NCBI GenBank assembly: GCA_937967705.1
Contig: CALCJG010000362.1
Location: forward strand, 1-5,457
Origin: an uncultured Spirochaetia bacterium
GTDB lineage: Bacteria; Spirochaetota; UBA4802; JAGODF01
Direction: 5' to 3'
DNA length: 5,457 nt
Below the pieces are notes generated by a model, which saw only the letters and a program-made list of their open reading frames with translations, did not search any database and was not told the origin of the DNA. A program made the position numbers and the translations under genes. Shown one piece after another: positions 1 through 5,457 of this stretch. The stretch's first letter is position 1, and each line of letters begins with the position of its first letter.

Positions 1-249
1 CAGGGCCAGGGATAGATCCAGAAGGCGCTGACGGTCCGCTTCCCTCGCCCTCATCTCCCTGATGAAACTGTAGAGTATGCTCAGCTTCTGTTTGTGGTTC
101 AGGAATGGGATCTCTTCGAGGCCATGGTTGAGCAGGGCGGTTTCCCGGGGGTTCAGGCGGTTCAGCAGCCCCGTGCGAAGGGAGGGTGTAAGGAGGCTGT
201 AGATAAAAGCGGCGTTTCGGGCACCGCGGTTCGTCGGTTTTCGGGACAA
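1..249 (-). CDS. FliG N-terminal-domain-like protein, 5' part only (cut by window edge)
   Basis: The reading frame is open from the window's left edge to position 249 and gives 83 residues beginning MSRKPTNRGARNAAF. There is no ATG or GTG after the in-frame stop upstream. I chose the TTG at 247-249 because AGAGAGG (257-263, minus strand) lies 7 nt before it; another TTG at 265-267 has no spaced ribosome-binding site. Residues 8-65 can be laid without gaps along the FliG N-terminal domain: a G-x-R-x-A-A start, a helix ending in LL-T-P, an LNRLNPRET segment like FliG's KHLDEET, then a helix resembling VLEEFL. FliG is the flagellar rotor protein, whose N-domain contacts the MS ring. Similarity is in pattern rather than identity, so this may be a divergent FliG paralogue or another protein with this fold. 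The middle and C-terminal (torque) domains lie outside the window. The gene follows the MFS gene by 79 nt. Confidence 0.5.
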   Translation of the reverse strand, partial: MSRKPTNRGARNAAFIYSLLTPSLRTGLLNRLNPRETALLNHGLEEIPFLNHKQKLSILYSFIREMRAREADRQRLLDLSLAL

Positions 250-256
250 AGGGATA

Positions 257-312
257 CCTCTCTGCAATCCTCTTTTAACCCTGAATATGAACCCTCAGCG
301 CGGAAACATCAA
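257..312 (-). promoter_or_regulatory. Possible promoter and ribosome-binding site for the FliG-like gene
   Basis: On the minus strand a TTGATG hexamer (307-312) is followed 17 bp later by CATATT (284-289), each matching the sigma-70 consensus at 4 of 6 bases. Transcription would start near 277. The ribosome-binding site AGAGAGG is at 257-263, 7 nt before the TTG start. The promoter is inferred from hexamers alone; read-through from the MFS gene is an alternative. Confidence 0.35.
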
Positions 313-328
313 GCAGAAACGAGAGGGG

Positions 329-1519
329 TTACAGGCGGGGAGCCGATCCTGTGGAGGGTAAGGATATCCGGGAAGCGGAAAAGAGATTGACCAGTGCGAT
401 GACGGCCCCCAGGAGAAAGATGTACTGATAGCCCAGACGGCTCCAGATGTAGCTGCTTACGAGGGCTATCGAGATCGAGAAGATATGGTCTATGGTAACC
501 CCCATCGTGAGAGTCTGGGAGATGTCCTCCGGCTTAACGGCGATCTTTTTCAGGTAAGTGGCCCGGGCCATGCTGACAGACATGAGCAGCTGGTCCATGA
601 TGAAACAGGCGCAGGAAACATAAAGGGCCGTTGTTTCGGTGAAGAGAAACTTGGAAAAACCGTAGCCCAGACAGACGAATATCAGAAGAACGGCTTCCAG
701 CATCAGGATGGTCCTTTCACCAAGACTGTCGATGGCACGGCCCAGCAGGGGCTTGAAGAAGATCCCGATGATGCCGCCCAGGGTCAGCAGGGTGGCCACG
801 GTCTCGGTCTTTTCCCTGAAAACCGTTACCAGGACCCAGGGTGCAAAGGTGAGGAATATCTGTTTCCGGGTGCCGAAGAGAATGTTGAGCCAGTAGAAGA
901 GACCGTATTCCCTGCGTAGGGTGAAGCGAGCCCGAGCCGGATGCGGCTCGTCGGGTTTCATCATCAGCAGGAGGAGAAAGGCAAGGAAAAATCCCCCCGC
1001 TGCCAGGATATAGGAACCCCGGAAACGCAGATCCAGAAAGTGGAAGCCGAGGAATACCGTGAAGCTCCCGGCGATGGCCGCCAGGTTCATCGCACCGCTG
1101 AGCTGGCCCAGACGGCTCCCGGTCTTCCCCTCGGCGGCAAACTCCATACCGATGCTGGCGTTAAGAGGCATGAAGAGATGCTGTCCTGTGCTGAAAATGA
1201 AGAGCCAGACGAGCATCACCGAAAAACTGGAGGAGAAAAGACCGGTCAGGATGATGCCCACGGAGGCCAGCAGCAGGGAAGCAGCGGCCAGTCTCCGGGG
1301 GCTCAGGAAGAAAAGCAGGGCCGAGACAAAGATGACCAGGAACCCGGGCAGCTCCCGGGGCAGCTCCAATACCCCCCTCTGCAGATTGTTCAGGGCGAAG
1401 GTCTCGTTGAGAAAGTTGTTGAAGGTGGAATCCACCAGGCTCTGGGAGAAACCACAGAGGATCAGGGCGGTCAGGAAGAGCAGAAAATCTCGGTTGCCGA
1501 AGAGGGGGCGCAGTTTCAT
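329..1519 (-). CDS. Major facilitator superfamily (MFS) transporter, substrate unknown
   Basis: This is a 396-residue, strongly hydrophobic protein of normal MFS length with about 12 likely membrane helices (for example residues 11-28, 57-73, 79-95, 100-118, 170-187, 246-258, 271-288, 365-382). A charged central loop (188-205) separates the two six-helix halves. The MFS motif A pattern is seen in the second half as GRAIDSLGER (260-269), in the loop expected between helices 8 and 9. The equivalent loop between helices 2 and 3 is reduced to SPRR (73-76). An acidic/amide stretch in and after helix 1 (D30, N34, N35, N38) and the PRELPG turn (54-59) may line or gate the path. The ATG at 1517-1519 has only a weak ribosome-binding site (ACAGGG, about 8 nt upstream). 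The substrate cannot be deduced, and the neighbours (a signalling gene upstream, a FliG-like gene downstream) do not suggest one. It acts in the inner membrane. Confidence 0.88.
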   Translation of the reverse strand: MKLRPLFGNRDFLLFLTALILCGFSQSLVDSTFNNFLNETFALNNLQRGVLELPRELPGFLVIFVSALLFFLSPRRLAAASLLLASVGIILTGLFSSSFSVMLVWLFIFSTGQHLFMPLNASIGMEFAAEGKTGSRLGQLSGAMNLAAIAGSFTVFLGFHFLDLRFRGSYILAAGGFFLAFLLLLMMKPDEPHPARARFTLRREYGLFYWLNILFGTRKQIFLTFAPWVLVTVFREKTETVATLLTLGGIIGIFFKPLLGRAIDSLGERTILMLEAVLLIFVCLGYGFSKFLFTETTALYVSCACFIMDQLLMSVSMARATYLKKIAVKPEDISQTLTMGVTIDHIFSISIALVSSYIWSRLGYQYIFLLGAVIALVNLFSASRISLPSTGSAPRL

Positions 1520-1607
1520 GGGAAATACCCTGTCAGAATTTGTTCATGGAACGGCGATCATCATTTTCCTGATGGAAAGAATAGGCAATCACAATTCCGG
1601 CTGGGAG

Positions 1608-2606
1608 TCATTCAGTGGGTGATTCCTGTGAAGTCATGAGACGGTTGCCTCCCATGCGCCAGGCCTGATAAAGCCTCTCGTAGGCCGTGTCGATGAGGGA
1701 CTTGATGTCCTTTCCCTCGGCGGGATAGCTTCCCAGTCCCATGCTGACGGTCAGCCGCCAGGCGCGTCCCCCGGTGATCTCGGTGATATCCATGTCGTAA
1801 AGCGCTTCTCCGATCTCTTGAGAAAGGGCGATGGCCTGCTCCTGTTCGGTTCCGGGCAGAAGGAGAGTGAACTCGTCGCCCCGGTAGCGTGTAAGAATGT
1901 CGTTGATACGGAGTGTGGATTCCAGGAAGATGGCCATCAGCATAAGGAGCTTGTCCCCCGCCTCATGGCCGAAACGGTCGTTAAAGTCCTTGAAGCGGTC
2001 CGGTTTGATCATGAGCAGGGATGTGCATCCGCCGAGCTCAGGAAGACGGTTTTGATATTCATCCCTGAGGAATATCATGTTGGGCAGGCCGGTGAGTTTG
2101 TCGGTATGGAGTTCCCGCCGGAGATTCTGCATCCAGGGCTCTTTCTCCTTGATCATCTTGTGGGCCTGCCGGAAACGTCGGGAAACCGAGGCTAGGTGTT
2201 TGAAAAAGATCTGAGCCACGATGTGCGGGTGGTCCACCAGCAGGGCATGGAAGGTGATGTTTTTAAAGGGGAACTCCAGCAGAAGGGTGTCTTTCATGGT
2301 GATGGCCGTTGCCCTTCGGGGAATGTTCTGAAACATCTCCATTGCGCCGAAGACATCCCCAGGATTGTACTGAGCCAGGGAGACATCGTCTTCATCCTGA
2401 TTATGCTGTGTGATAAGGACCTCCCCCTCCCTTACGGCATAGAGGACGCGACTGTATTCATTCTCACGGAAGATCACAGTGCCCCGGGGCAGATTCGCCA
2501 TCTGGCTCAGGCGTGCCACTGTCTTGAGCTCCTCCCCGTCGAGGCGTGAGAAGAGGTCCAGGGTTTTCAGGAATTCACAGGTTTCCGCTTCCTGTTTTGA
2601 GGTCAT
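1608..2606 (-). CDS. Cyclic-nucleotide-binding domain plus GGDEF domain signalling protein
   Basis: This 332-residue soluble protein has two modules. Residues ~14-130 form a cNMP-binding/CRP-like beta-roll. Its phosphate-binding cassette reads VFGAMEMFQNIPRRAT (85-100): Arg97 of PRxA is present, but the usual FGE glutamate is Ala88. A helical linker (130-165) joins it to a GGDEF domain (166-325) with the DKLTGLPN start motif (169-176), Asn209, GHEAGD (213-218), an RxxD inhibitory site (R233, D236) and the signature RGDEF (242-246). The first metal-binding aspartate of the usual D-x-D-x-F-K motif is Lys201 (KPDRFK), so cyclase activity is doubtful. The family makes c-di-GMP from two GTP or acts as a GTP/c-di-GMP sensor. 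The ATG at 2604-2606 has AAGGA 8 nt upstream. No membrane segment or DNA-binding domain is visible, so it probably acts in the cytosol in response to a bound ligand at the N-terminus. Confidence 0.92.
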   Translation of the reverse strand: MTSKQEAETCEFLKTLDLFSRLDGEELKTVARLSQMANLPRGTVIFRENEYSRVLYAVREGEVLITQHNQDEDDVSLAQYNPGDVFGAMEMFQNIPRRATAITMKDTLLLEFPFKNITFHALLVDHPHIVAQIFFKHLASVSRRFRQAHKMIKEKEPWMQNLRRELHTDKLTGLPNMIFLRDEYQNRLPELGGCTSLLMIKPDRFKDFNDRFGHEAGDKLLMLMAIFLESTLRINDILTRYRGDEFTLLLPGTEQEQAIALSQEIGEALYDMDITEITGGRAWRLTVSMGLGSYPAEGKDIKSLIDTAYERLYQAWRMGGNRLMTSQESPTE

Positions 2607-2706
2607 GGTCGATTTCCTTCCGCGTATGCCGGGTTATTTCTCGCCTGATTACGTTTTATTGCAGCGCCGCATCCGGTGAGGTCATCGAAAACAGGCTGTC
2701 CATGGT

Positions 2707-2976
2707 TCAGGAATCCCCCAGAGGGAGGATGTCAATGCCCTTTTCCGCCAGGAAAGCACGGGTTTTGCTGCAGACCGGGGCATTGGTCAGAAGGGACATC
2801 CTGGCATCGGGATGGTGACGGCGCAGGTTTAGAATTTCAAGGAGTAACTTTTCACCGTCTTTCATGATGATGCGGCTCTTGCGTCTTTTAATCAGGCCCA
2901 GATGCCGGGGGCCCAGTTCCCGCACTTCAGTGCGGCCGAGACCTGTTATCGCCGAATCGGATTTGCTCCTTGTCAT
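2707..2976 (-). CDS. Conserved-looking small basic protein, function unknown
   Basis: The frame encodes 89 residues from the ATG at 2974-2976. An upstream ATG in the same frame at 3039 would make 110 residues, but it lies inside metY and has no ribosome-binding site. The chosen ATG has AAAGG 6 nt upstream and starts 10 nt past the metY stop, a typical operon spacing. I do not recognise the family. The N-terminal half is very basic (several Arg/Lys, including KRRKSR near residue 30) with no signal peptide or membrane helix. The C-terminal half (about 37-86) looks alpha/beta: a helix (GEKLLLEILNLRR), a strand (ARMSLLT), a helix (CSKTRAFLAEKG) and a strand (IDILPL), like one and a half units of a Rossmann-type fold. 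Co-transcription with metY is inferred from spacing and does not establish a role in sulfur metabolism. The coding call rests on spacing, ribosome-binding site and protein-like composition. Confidence 0.7.
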   Translation of the reverse strand: MTRSKSDSAITGLGRTEVRELGPRHLGLIKRRKSRIIMKDGEKLLLEILNLRRHHPDARMSLLTNAPVCSKTRAFLAEKGIDILPLGDS

Positions 2977-2986
2977 AACGCACCTT

Positions 2987-4285
2987 TCAGGATGTGACGT
3001 TTCTGAAACCCTGCTCCAGGGCCGCCAGGATATCGTCAATGTGTTCGATTCCGATGGAGAGCCGAATGAGGTCCGGTGTGACGCCGCCCGCCAGCTGCTG
3101 CTCCGCTGTCAGCTGGGAATGCGAGGTGCTGGCGGGATGCAGAATGAGGCTCTTGGCATCCCCCACGTTGGCGAGATGGGAAAACAGCTCGATGCTGTTG
3201 ATCAGTTTGACCGCTGCGTCATATCCCCCCTTAATGCCGAAAACCACCATTCCCCCGTAGCCGTGCTTCAGGTAGCGGCTTGCCACGGGATAGGCCGGAT
3301 CTGTTTCCAGACCAGGATAGCGCACCCAGCTGACCAGGGGGTGCTCCTGAAGGAAGCGGGCCACCGCCAGGGCGTTATCGCAGTGACGCTGCATGCGCAG
3401 GAAGAGGGTCTCCAGTCCCTGAAGGAATATCCAGGAGTTGTCGGGGGAAAGGCAGGCCCCCAGGTTGCGCAGCGGTACGAGTCTCAGGCGGAGGATGAAG
3501 GCCAGGGGATTGAGCTCTCCCAGATCATGGGCAAAGCGGAGGCCGTGATATCCGGGGTCAGGTTCATTGTACAGGGTGAAACGGCCGTCTGTCCAGTCGA
3601 AGCGGCCGGCATCGACGACGATACCCCCTATGGCCGTGCCATGTCCACCCAGCCACTTGGTGAGGGAGTGGATGACGATGTCGGCCCCGTGCTCGATGGG
3701 ACGCAGCAGGCAGGGGGGAGTGAAAGTGGAATCGACGATGAGCGGCAGTTTATAGCGTTGGGCTATCTCCGATATTCTTTCAATGTCCGTGAATCCCAGT
3801 GAGGGATTGCCGATGGTTTCAATGTAGATGGCCCGGGTTTTCTCGTTTACAGCCTTCTCGTAGTCCTCCGGCCGGTCATGGGAGACAAAACGGGCACGGA
3901 TGTTGAACTGGGGAAGTATGCTGTCGAACATGGTATAGGTGCCGCCGTAGAGATTGTTGGCGGTGATGAACTCATCCCCCGATTTCAGTATGTTGATCAG
4001 GGTGTTGTACACCGCAGAGGTCCCCGATGCAAGAGCCAGAGCGGCAGCGCCCCCTTCCAACAGGGCGATCCGTTTTTCCAGAACATCCTGTGTGGGGTTC
4101 ATGATACGGCTGTATATGTTGCCGCTCTCCCGAAGACTGAAGAGATTGGCGCCGTGTTCCACGTCCCGGAAGATGAAGGAGGATGTGCGGTAAACCGGTA
4201 CGGCCCTGGAGAGGGTCGAGGGATCCGGCTGCTGTCCCCCGTGAAGGCACAGGGTCTCTAAACGGTATTTGCTGCTCTCTGCCAT
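2987..4285 (-). CDS. metY: O-acetylhomoserine sulfhydrylase (MetY type, PLP-dependent)
   Basis: This 432-residue protein is full length for the Cys/Met-metabolism PLP family. The family uses O-acetylhomoserine plus sulfide to make homocysteine and acetate in the cytosol, feeding methionine synthesis. Visible motifs (numbered from the ATG): YSRIMNPT (58-65) with the PLP-phosphate arginine R60, SGTSA (87-91), NLYGGTY with the ring-stacking Y113, D185 facing the PLP ring nitrogen, SLTKWLGGHG with the Schiff-base lysine K210, HPASTSHSQ (383-391) and RLSIGIEHIDD with the carboxylate-binding R408. The insertion after the lysine (FDWTDGRF onward) and GIEHIDD favour MetY over cystathionine gamma-synthase or methionine gamma-lyase. 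The DNTF motif common in the family reads DSTF (185-188). I chose the ATG at 4283-4285 because AAGGAG sits 8 nt before it; a TTG directly upstream at 4288 is only 5 nt away. It has its own promoter and leads the 89-residue gene. Confidence 0.93.
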   Translation of the reverse strand: MAESSKYRLETLCLHGGQQPDPSTLSRAVPVYRTSSFIFRDVEHGANLFSLRESGNIYSRIMNPTQDVLEKRIALLEGGAAALALASGTSAVYNTLINILKSGDEFITANNLYGGTYTMFDSILPQFNIRARFVSHDRPEDYEKAVNEKTRAIYIETIGNPSLGFTDIERISEIAQRYKLPLIVDSTFTPPCLLRPIEHGADIVIHSLTKWLGGHGTAIGGIVVDAGRFDWTDGRFTLYNEPDPGYHGLRFAHDLGELNPLAFILRLRLVPLRNLGACLSPDNSWIFLQGLETLFLRMQRHCDNALAVARFLQEHPLVSWVRYPGLETDPAYPVASRYLKHGYGGMVVFGIKGGYDAAVKLINSIELFSHLANVGDAKSLILHPASTSHSQLTAEQQLAGGVTPDLIRLSIGIEHIDDILAALEQGFRNVTS

Positions 4286-4391
4286 CAAATGTGCTCCTTG
4301 CGGGTCGAATTAAACTCTGCCTGTCTCCCGTGGCAATGACCATGATCTCCGGGATGGAACGGACGGACGTCAGGATAATTCCCGAACGCAT
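4286..4391 (-). promoter_or_regulatory. metY 5' leader (~105 nt) with ribosome-binding site
   Basis: From the predicted start near 4391 to the metY ATG lie about 105 nt that carry no gene. The RNA could form a small hairpin, CGGGA-ATTA-TCCTG with one G-U pair, near its 5' end, and a weaker TCCCG/CGGGA stem further on. The ribosome-binding site AAGGAG is close to the start codon. I looked for the S-box (SAM-I) and short SAM-II layouts, which often precede methionine genes, and found no convincing match. The length is longer than needed for translation alone, so some leader-mediated control is possible but unproven. Confidence 0.4.
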
Positions 4392-4397
4392 CCGGTG

Positions 4398-4426
4398 ATT
4401 ATCAAACCCCCTTCGGACAATGTCAA
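4398..4426 (-). promoter_or_regulatory. Sigma-70-like promoter for metY
   Basis: On the minus strand, TTGACA (4421-4426, perfect -35) is separated by exactly 17 bp from GATAAT (4398-4403, 5 of 6 to the -10 consensus). The predicted start is near 4391. The -35 box begins 8 nt past the hsp33 stop, so metY can be expressed independently of hsp33. A short palindrome, GACAATGTC as read on the plus strand (4416-4424), overlaps the -35 box and could be an operator half-site pair, though 4 bp arms are weak evidence. Confidence 0.75.
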
Positions 4427-4434
4427 ACCGTTTT

Positions 4435-5301
4435 TTACTGTGAGGGAAGCATTTCCCTGAGGTCATCCGCCGTGAAGAGGTACTTTTCCCTGCAGAAGGT
4501 GCAGACCACCTCCGTATTTCCCCCCTCCTCGATCATGCTGTCCAGCTCGCTGCGGGGAAGGGTGCAGAGAACTCCCCTGAGCATATCGTAGCTGCAGCGG
4601 CAGGACAGGGTCAGGGGCTGGGATTGCAGCAGATGAAGAGGTGCATTGTCCAGCAGTTCCATGGCATAGGAATAGATATCGTTGCCGGAGGCAAGATGGT
4701 CGGCAAGGGAGAGCCGTGGATTGCGTACACGATCCTCTACAAGCTCGATGACCCCGGGCGGCGTATCGGGAAGGGTCTGAATGAGAAGTCCTCCGGATAC
4801 CCGGATAATAGCGGAGTCATTGGTTTCGAAGGCCAATATCAGGGCCGAGGGGACCTGTTCCGAGACGGTGAGGTAGTAGGCCAACTCACCGGCGATGTCC
4901 CCCCTCTGCAGGGGGCCTGCATAGGTATAGGGCTCCTTCAGTCCCAGGTTGCGGGTAACCCTGAGAATACCGTCGCCCGGAAGAAATCCTATGTGCTGAC
5001 CGGCCTGGTCCTCTCTTTCGGATACGTAACCGCGGATATGACCCCGGGCGTCCGCCTGTATGTGGATCTCCCTCAGGGAACCGTTGCCGGTGAGGCTGAG
5101 GGAGAGGTTCTGATCCGTGTCGAGTTTCAGAGAGGCGCTGAGAAGGGCCGTTCCGTTGAGGGCGCGGACCAGGTGAGCCGCCGCTGCCGGAGAGGGTTGG
5201 TGCAGCCGGAGTATCTCCCTGGACGCTCCGGGTGATGTGACGGTATAGATGCGGAGATGCAGGTCCGGGCAGAGGAGGCGTGAAAGTACATCCTGGTTCA
5301 T
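4435..5301 (-). CDS. hslO: Hsp33 redox-regulated molecular chaperone
   Basis: This 288-residue protein is the normal length for Hsp33, a cytosolic holdase that stays inactive while its cysteines hold zinc and becomes active on oxidation together with unfolding stress. The zinc site is complete: SCRCS (C234, C236) and CTFC (C267, C270), spaced like the E. coli C-X-C and C-X2-C motifs, with the family's LPRSELDSM and YLF segments between and after them. The N-terminal core (about 1-180) has the expected features, including GTALLSASLKLD (50-61), the LSLTGNGSL segment (68-76) and residues around GYVSERE (91-97). The linker (about 180-230) leads to the redox switch. The ATG at 5299-5301 is preceded by AGGAG (5310-5314) with 8 nt spacing. 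It probably starts its own transcript from the -10 box at 5327-5332. No truncation or missing key residue is seen. Confidence 0.97.
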   Translation of the reverse strand: MNQDVLSRLLCPDLHLRIYTVTSPGASREILRLHQPSPAAAAHLVRALNGTALLSASLKLDTDQNLSLSLTGNGSLREIHIQADARGHIRGYVSEREDQAGQHIGFLPGDGILRVTRNLGLKEPYTYAGPLQRGDIAGELAYYLTVSEQVPSALILAFETNDSAIIRVSGGLLIQTLPDTPPGVIELVEDRVRNPRLSLADHLASGNDIYSYAMELLDNAPLHLLQSQPLTLSCRCSYDMLRGVLCTLPRSELDSMIEEGGNTEVVCTFCREKYLFTADDLREMLPSQ

Positions 5302-5309
5302 TGATAAAA

Positions 5310-5358
5310 CTCCTGGTGAATGTGGAATTATACAGGTCTGCCACTATCCGAACCGGAT
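5310..5358 (-). promoter_or_regulatory. hsp33 promoter region with inverted repeat at -35
   Basis: On the minus strand a perfect TATAAT (5327-5332) lies 25 nt upstream of the hsp33 ATG, giving a leader of roughly 20 nt that contains the AGGAG ribosome-binding site (5310-5314). No good -35 hexamer exists at 16-18 bp spacing. In its place is a perfect 5-bp inverted repeat, ATCCG-AAC-CGGAT on the plus strand (5346-5358), which may be an activator or repressor site. The -10 match is seen; regulation by the repeat is inference. Confidence 0.45.
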
Positions 5359-5411
5359 GGTTTTATGCAACAACATTACAGGAATTTCGCAGGGTTTGGA
5401 AAGATATAATG

Positions 5412-5457
5412 AGATCGGAAGAGCACACGTCTGAACTCCAGTCACGAGTGGATATCT
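5412..5457 (+). other. Illumina TruSeq adapter contamination (not genomic)
   Basis: The last 46 bases start with AGATCGGAAGAGC and continue through the standard TruSeq index-adapter sequence to GTCAC. They are followed by GAGTGGAT (5446-5453), which I recognise as the TruSeq index 23 barcode, and ATCT, the start of the adapter's constant tail. This is library adapter read through at the end of a fragment and left at a contig end. Real sequence ends at about 5411 (the A at 5412 may be genomic or the A-tail). Any reading frame that runs into this stretch is artificial. Confidence 0.98.

Noticed and set aside
933..950. Perfect 7-bp inverted repeat CGAGCCG-GATG-CGGCTCG
   Set aside because: It lies inside the MFS coding sequence in the central loop, has no following T tract, and is best explained by GC-rich codons.
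1520..1607. Promoter or terminator between the CNB-GGDEF and MFS genes
   Set aside because: A TTGCCT/AATGAT pair with 17-bp spacing and a 5-bp hairpin (1565-1578) are present, but both are weak. The hairpin is A/T-rich without a T tract. I do not annotate either.
941..1639. Long plus-strand open frames opposite the MFS gene (941-1639 and 1059-1622)
   Set aside because: They lie antisense to a convincing transporter gene. Their translations are low-complexity (rich in Q, E, G, K), have no recognisable domain, and look like shadows of the minus-strand codons.
2656..2703. 15-codon minus-strand mini-ORF in the gap before the CNB-GGDEF gene
   Set aside because: It is too short, with only a poorly spaced G-rich stretch upstream and no attenuator-like codon run or hairpin to suggest a leader peptide.
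2707..3039. 110-residue version of the small gene
   Set aside because: Its start lies inside metY without a ribosome-binding site. The ATG at 2976 has AAAGG at good spacing just after the metY stop.
2864..3802. 312-codon plus-strand open frame opposite metY and the small gene
   Set aside because: It is antisense to metY, whose catalytic motifs are unmistakable. It has no recognisable motifs and no good ribosome-binding site.
4286..4391. SAM riboswitch before metY
   Set aside because: I could not find the conserved core of SAM-I or the compact pseudoknot pattern of SAM-II by eye. It remains open to a covariance search, so I do not annotate it.
3972..4466. 164-codon minus-strand frame spanning the metY promoter and 5' end
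   Set aside because: It overlaps metY in another frame, runs through the metY promoter and into the hsp33 end, and its product is Arg/Gly/Pro-rich without domains.
4624..5235. 203-codon plus-strand open frame opposite hsp33
   Set aside because: It is antisense to a complete Hsp33 with an intact zinc site; a shadow frame.
5405..5410. Plus-strand TATAAT near the right end as a divergent promoter
   Set aside because: No -35 hexamer lies 16-18 bp upstream, and the sequence turns into adapter within two bases, so nothing downstream can be judged.

Overview
The window is one end of a bacterial contig with GC somewhat above 50% (judged by eye). Every gene I can support lies on the minus strand. 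From right to left, which is the direction of transcription, they are: hsp33 (redox chaperone), a metY-type O-acetylhomoserine sulfhydrylase, an unrecognised 89-residue protein, a cyclic-nucleotide-binding/GGDEF regulator, an MFS transporter, and the first 83 codons of a protein resembling the FliG N-terminal domain, cut off by the left edge. The last ~46 bases (5412-5457) are not genomic. They match the Illumina TruSeq index adapter, so real sequence ends at about 5411.

Layout. hsp33 (4435-5301) has a -10 box and a small inverted repeat just upstream and probably forms its own unit. A strong sigma-70-like promoter (TTGACA, 17 bp, GATAAT on the minus strand) begins 8 nt past the hsp33 stop. 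It drives metY (2987-4285) through a leader of about 105 nt. The 89-residue gene (2707-2976) starts 10 nt after the metY stop and is very likely co-transcribed with it. The CNB-GGDEF gene (1608-2606) follows after 97 nt (2607-2706 with no gene), the MFS gene (329-1519) after 88 nt, and the FliG-like gene (1-249) after 79 nt. No gene-free stretch exceeds 300 bases; the longest, 4286-4434, holds the metY promoter and leader. I saw no convincing intrinsic terminator, tRNA, rRNA, CRISPR array, transposase or attachment site.

Organism. Nothing here is diagnostic. A divergent FliG-like N-terminus suggests a flagellated bacterium. Spirochaetes, which commonly carry more than one FliG, are a reasonable but weak guess, with the style of the MFS and CNB-GGDEF proteins as softer support. 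The adapter shows that this is a draft Illumina assembly.

Function. The genes do not form one obvious pathway. hsp33 (oxidative and heat stress holdase) and metY (sulfur assimilation into homocysteine) both touch thiol chemistry, but each appears to have its own promoter. The most informative oddity is the GGDEF domain. It keeps an I-site and an RGDEF signature but has lysine where the first metal-binding aspartate is expected. I do not see a previously undescribed multi-gene system here.
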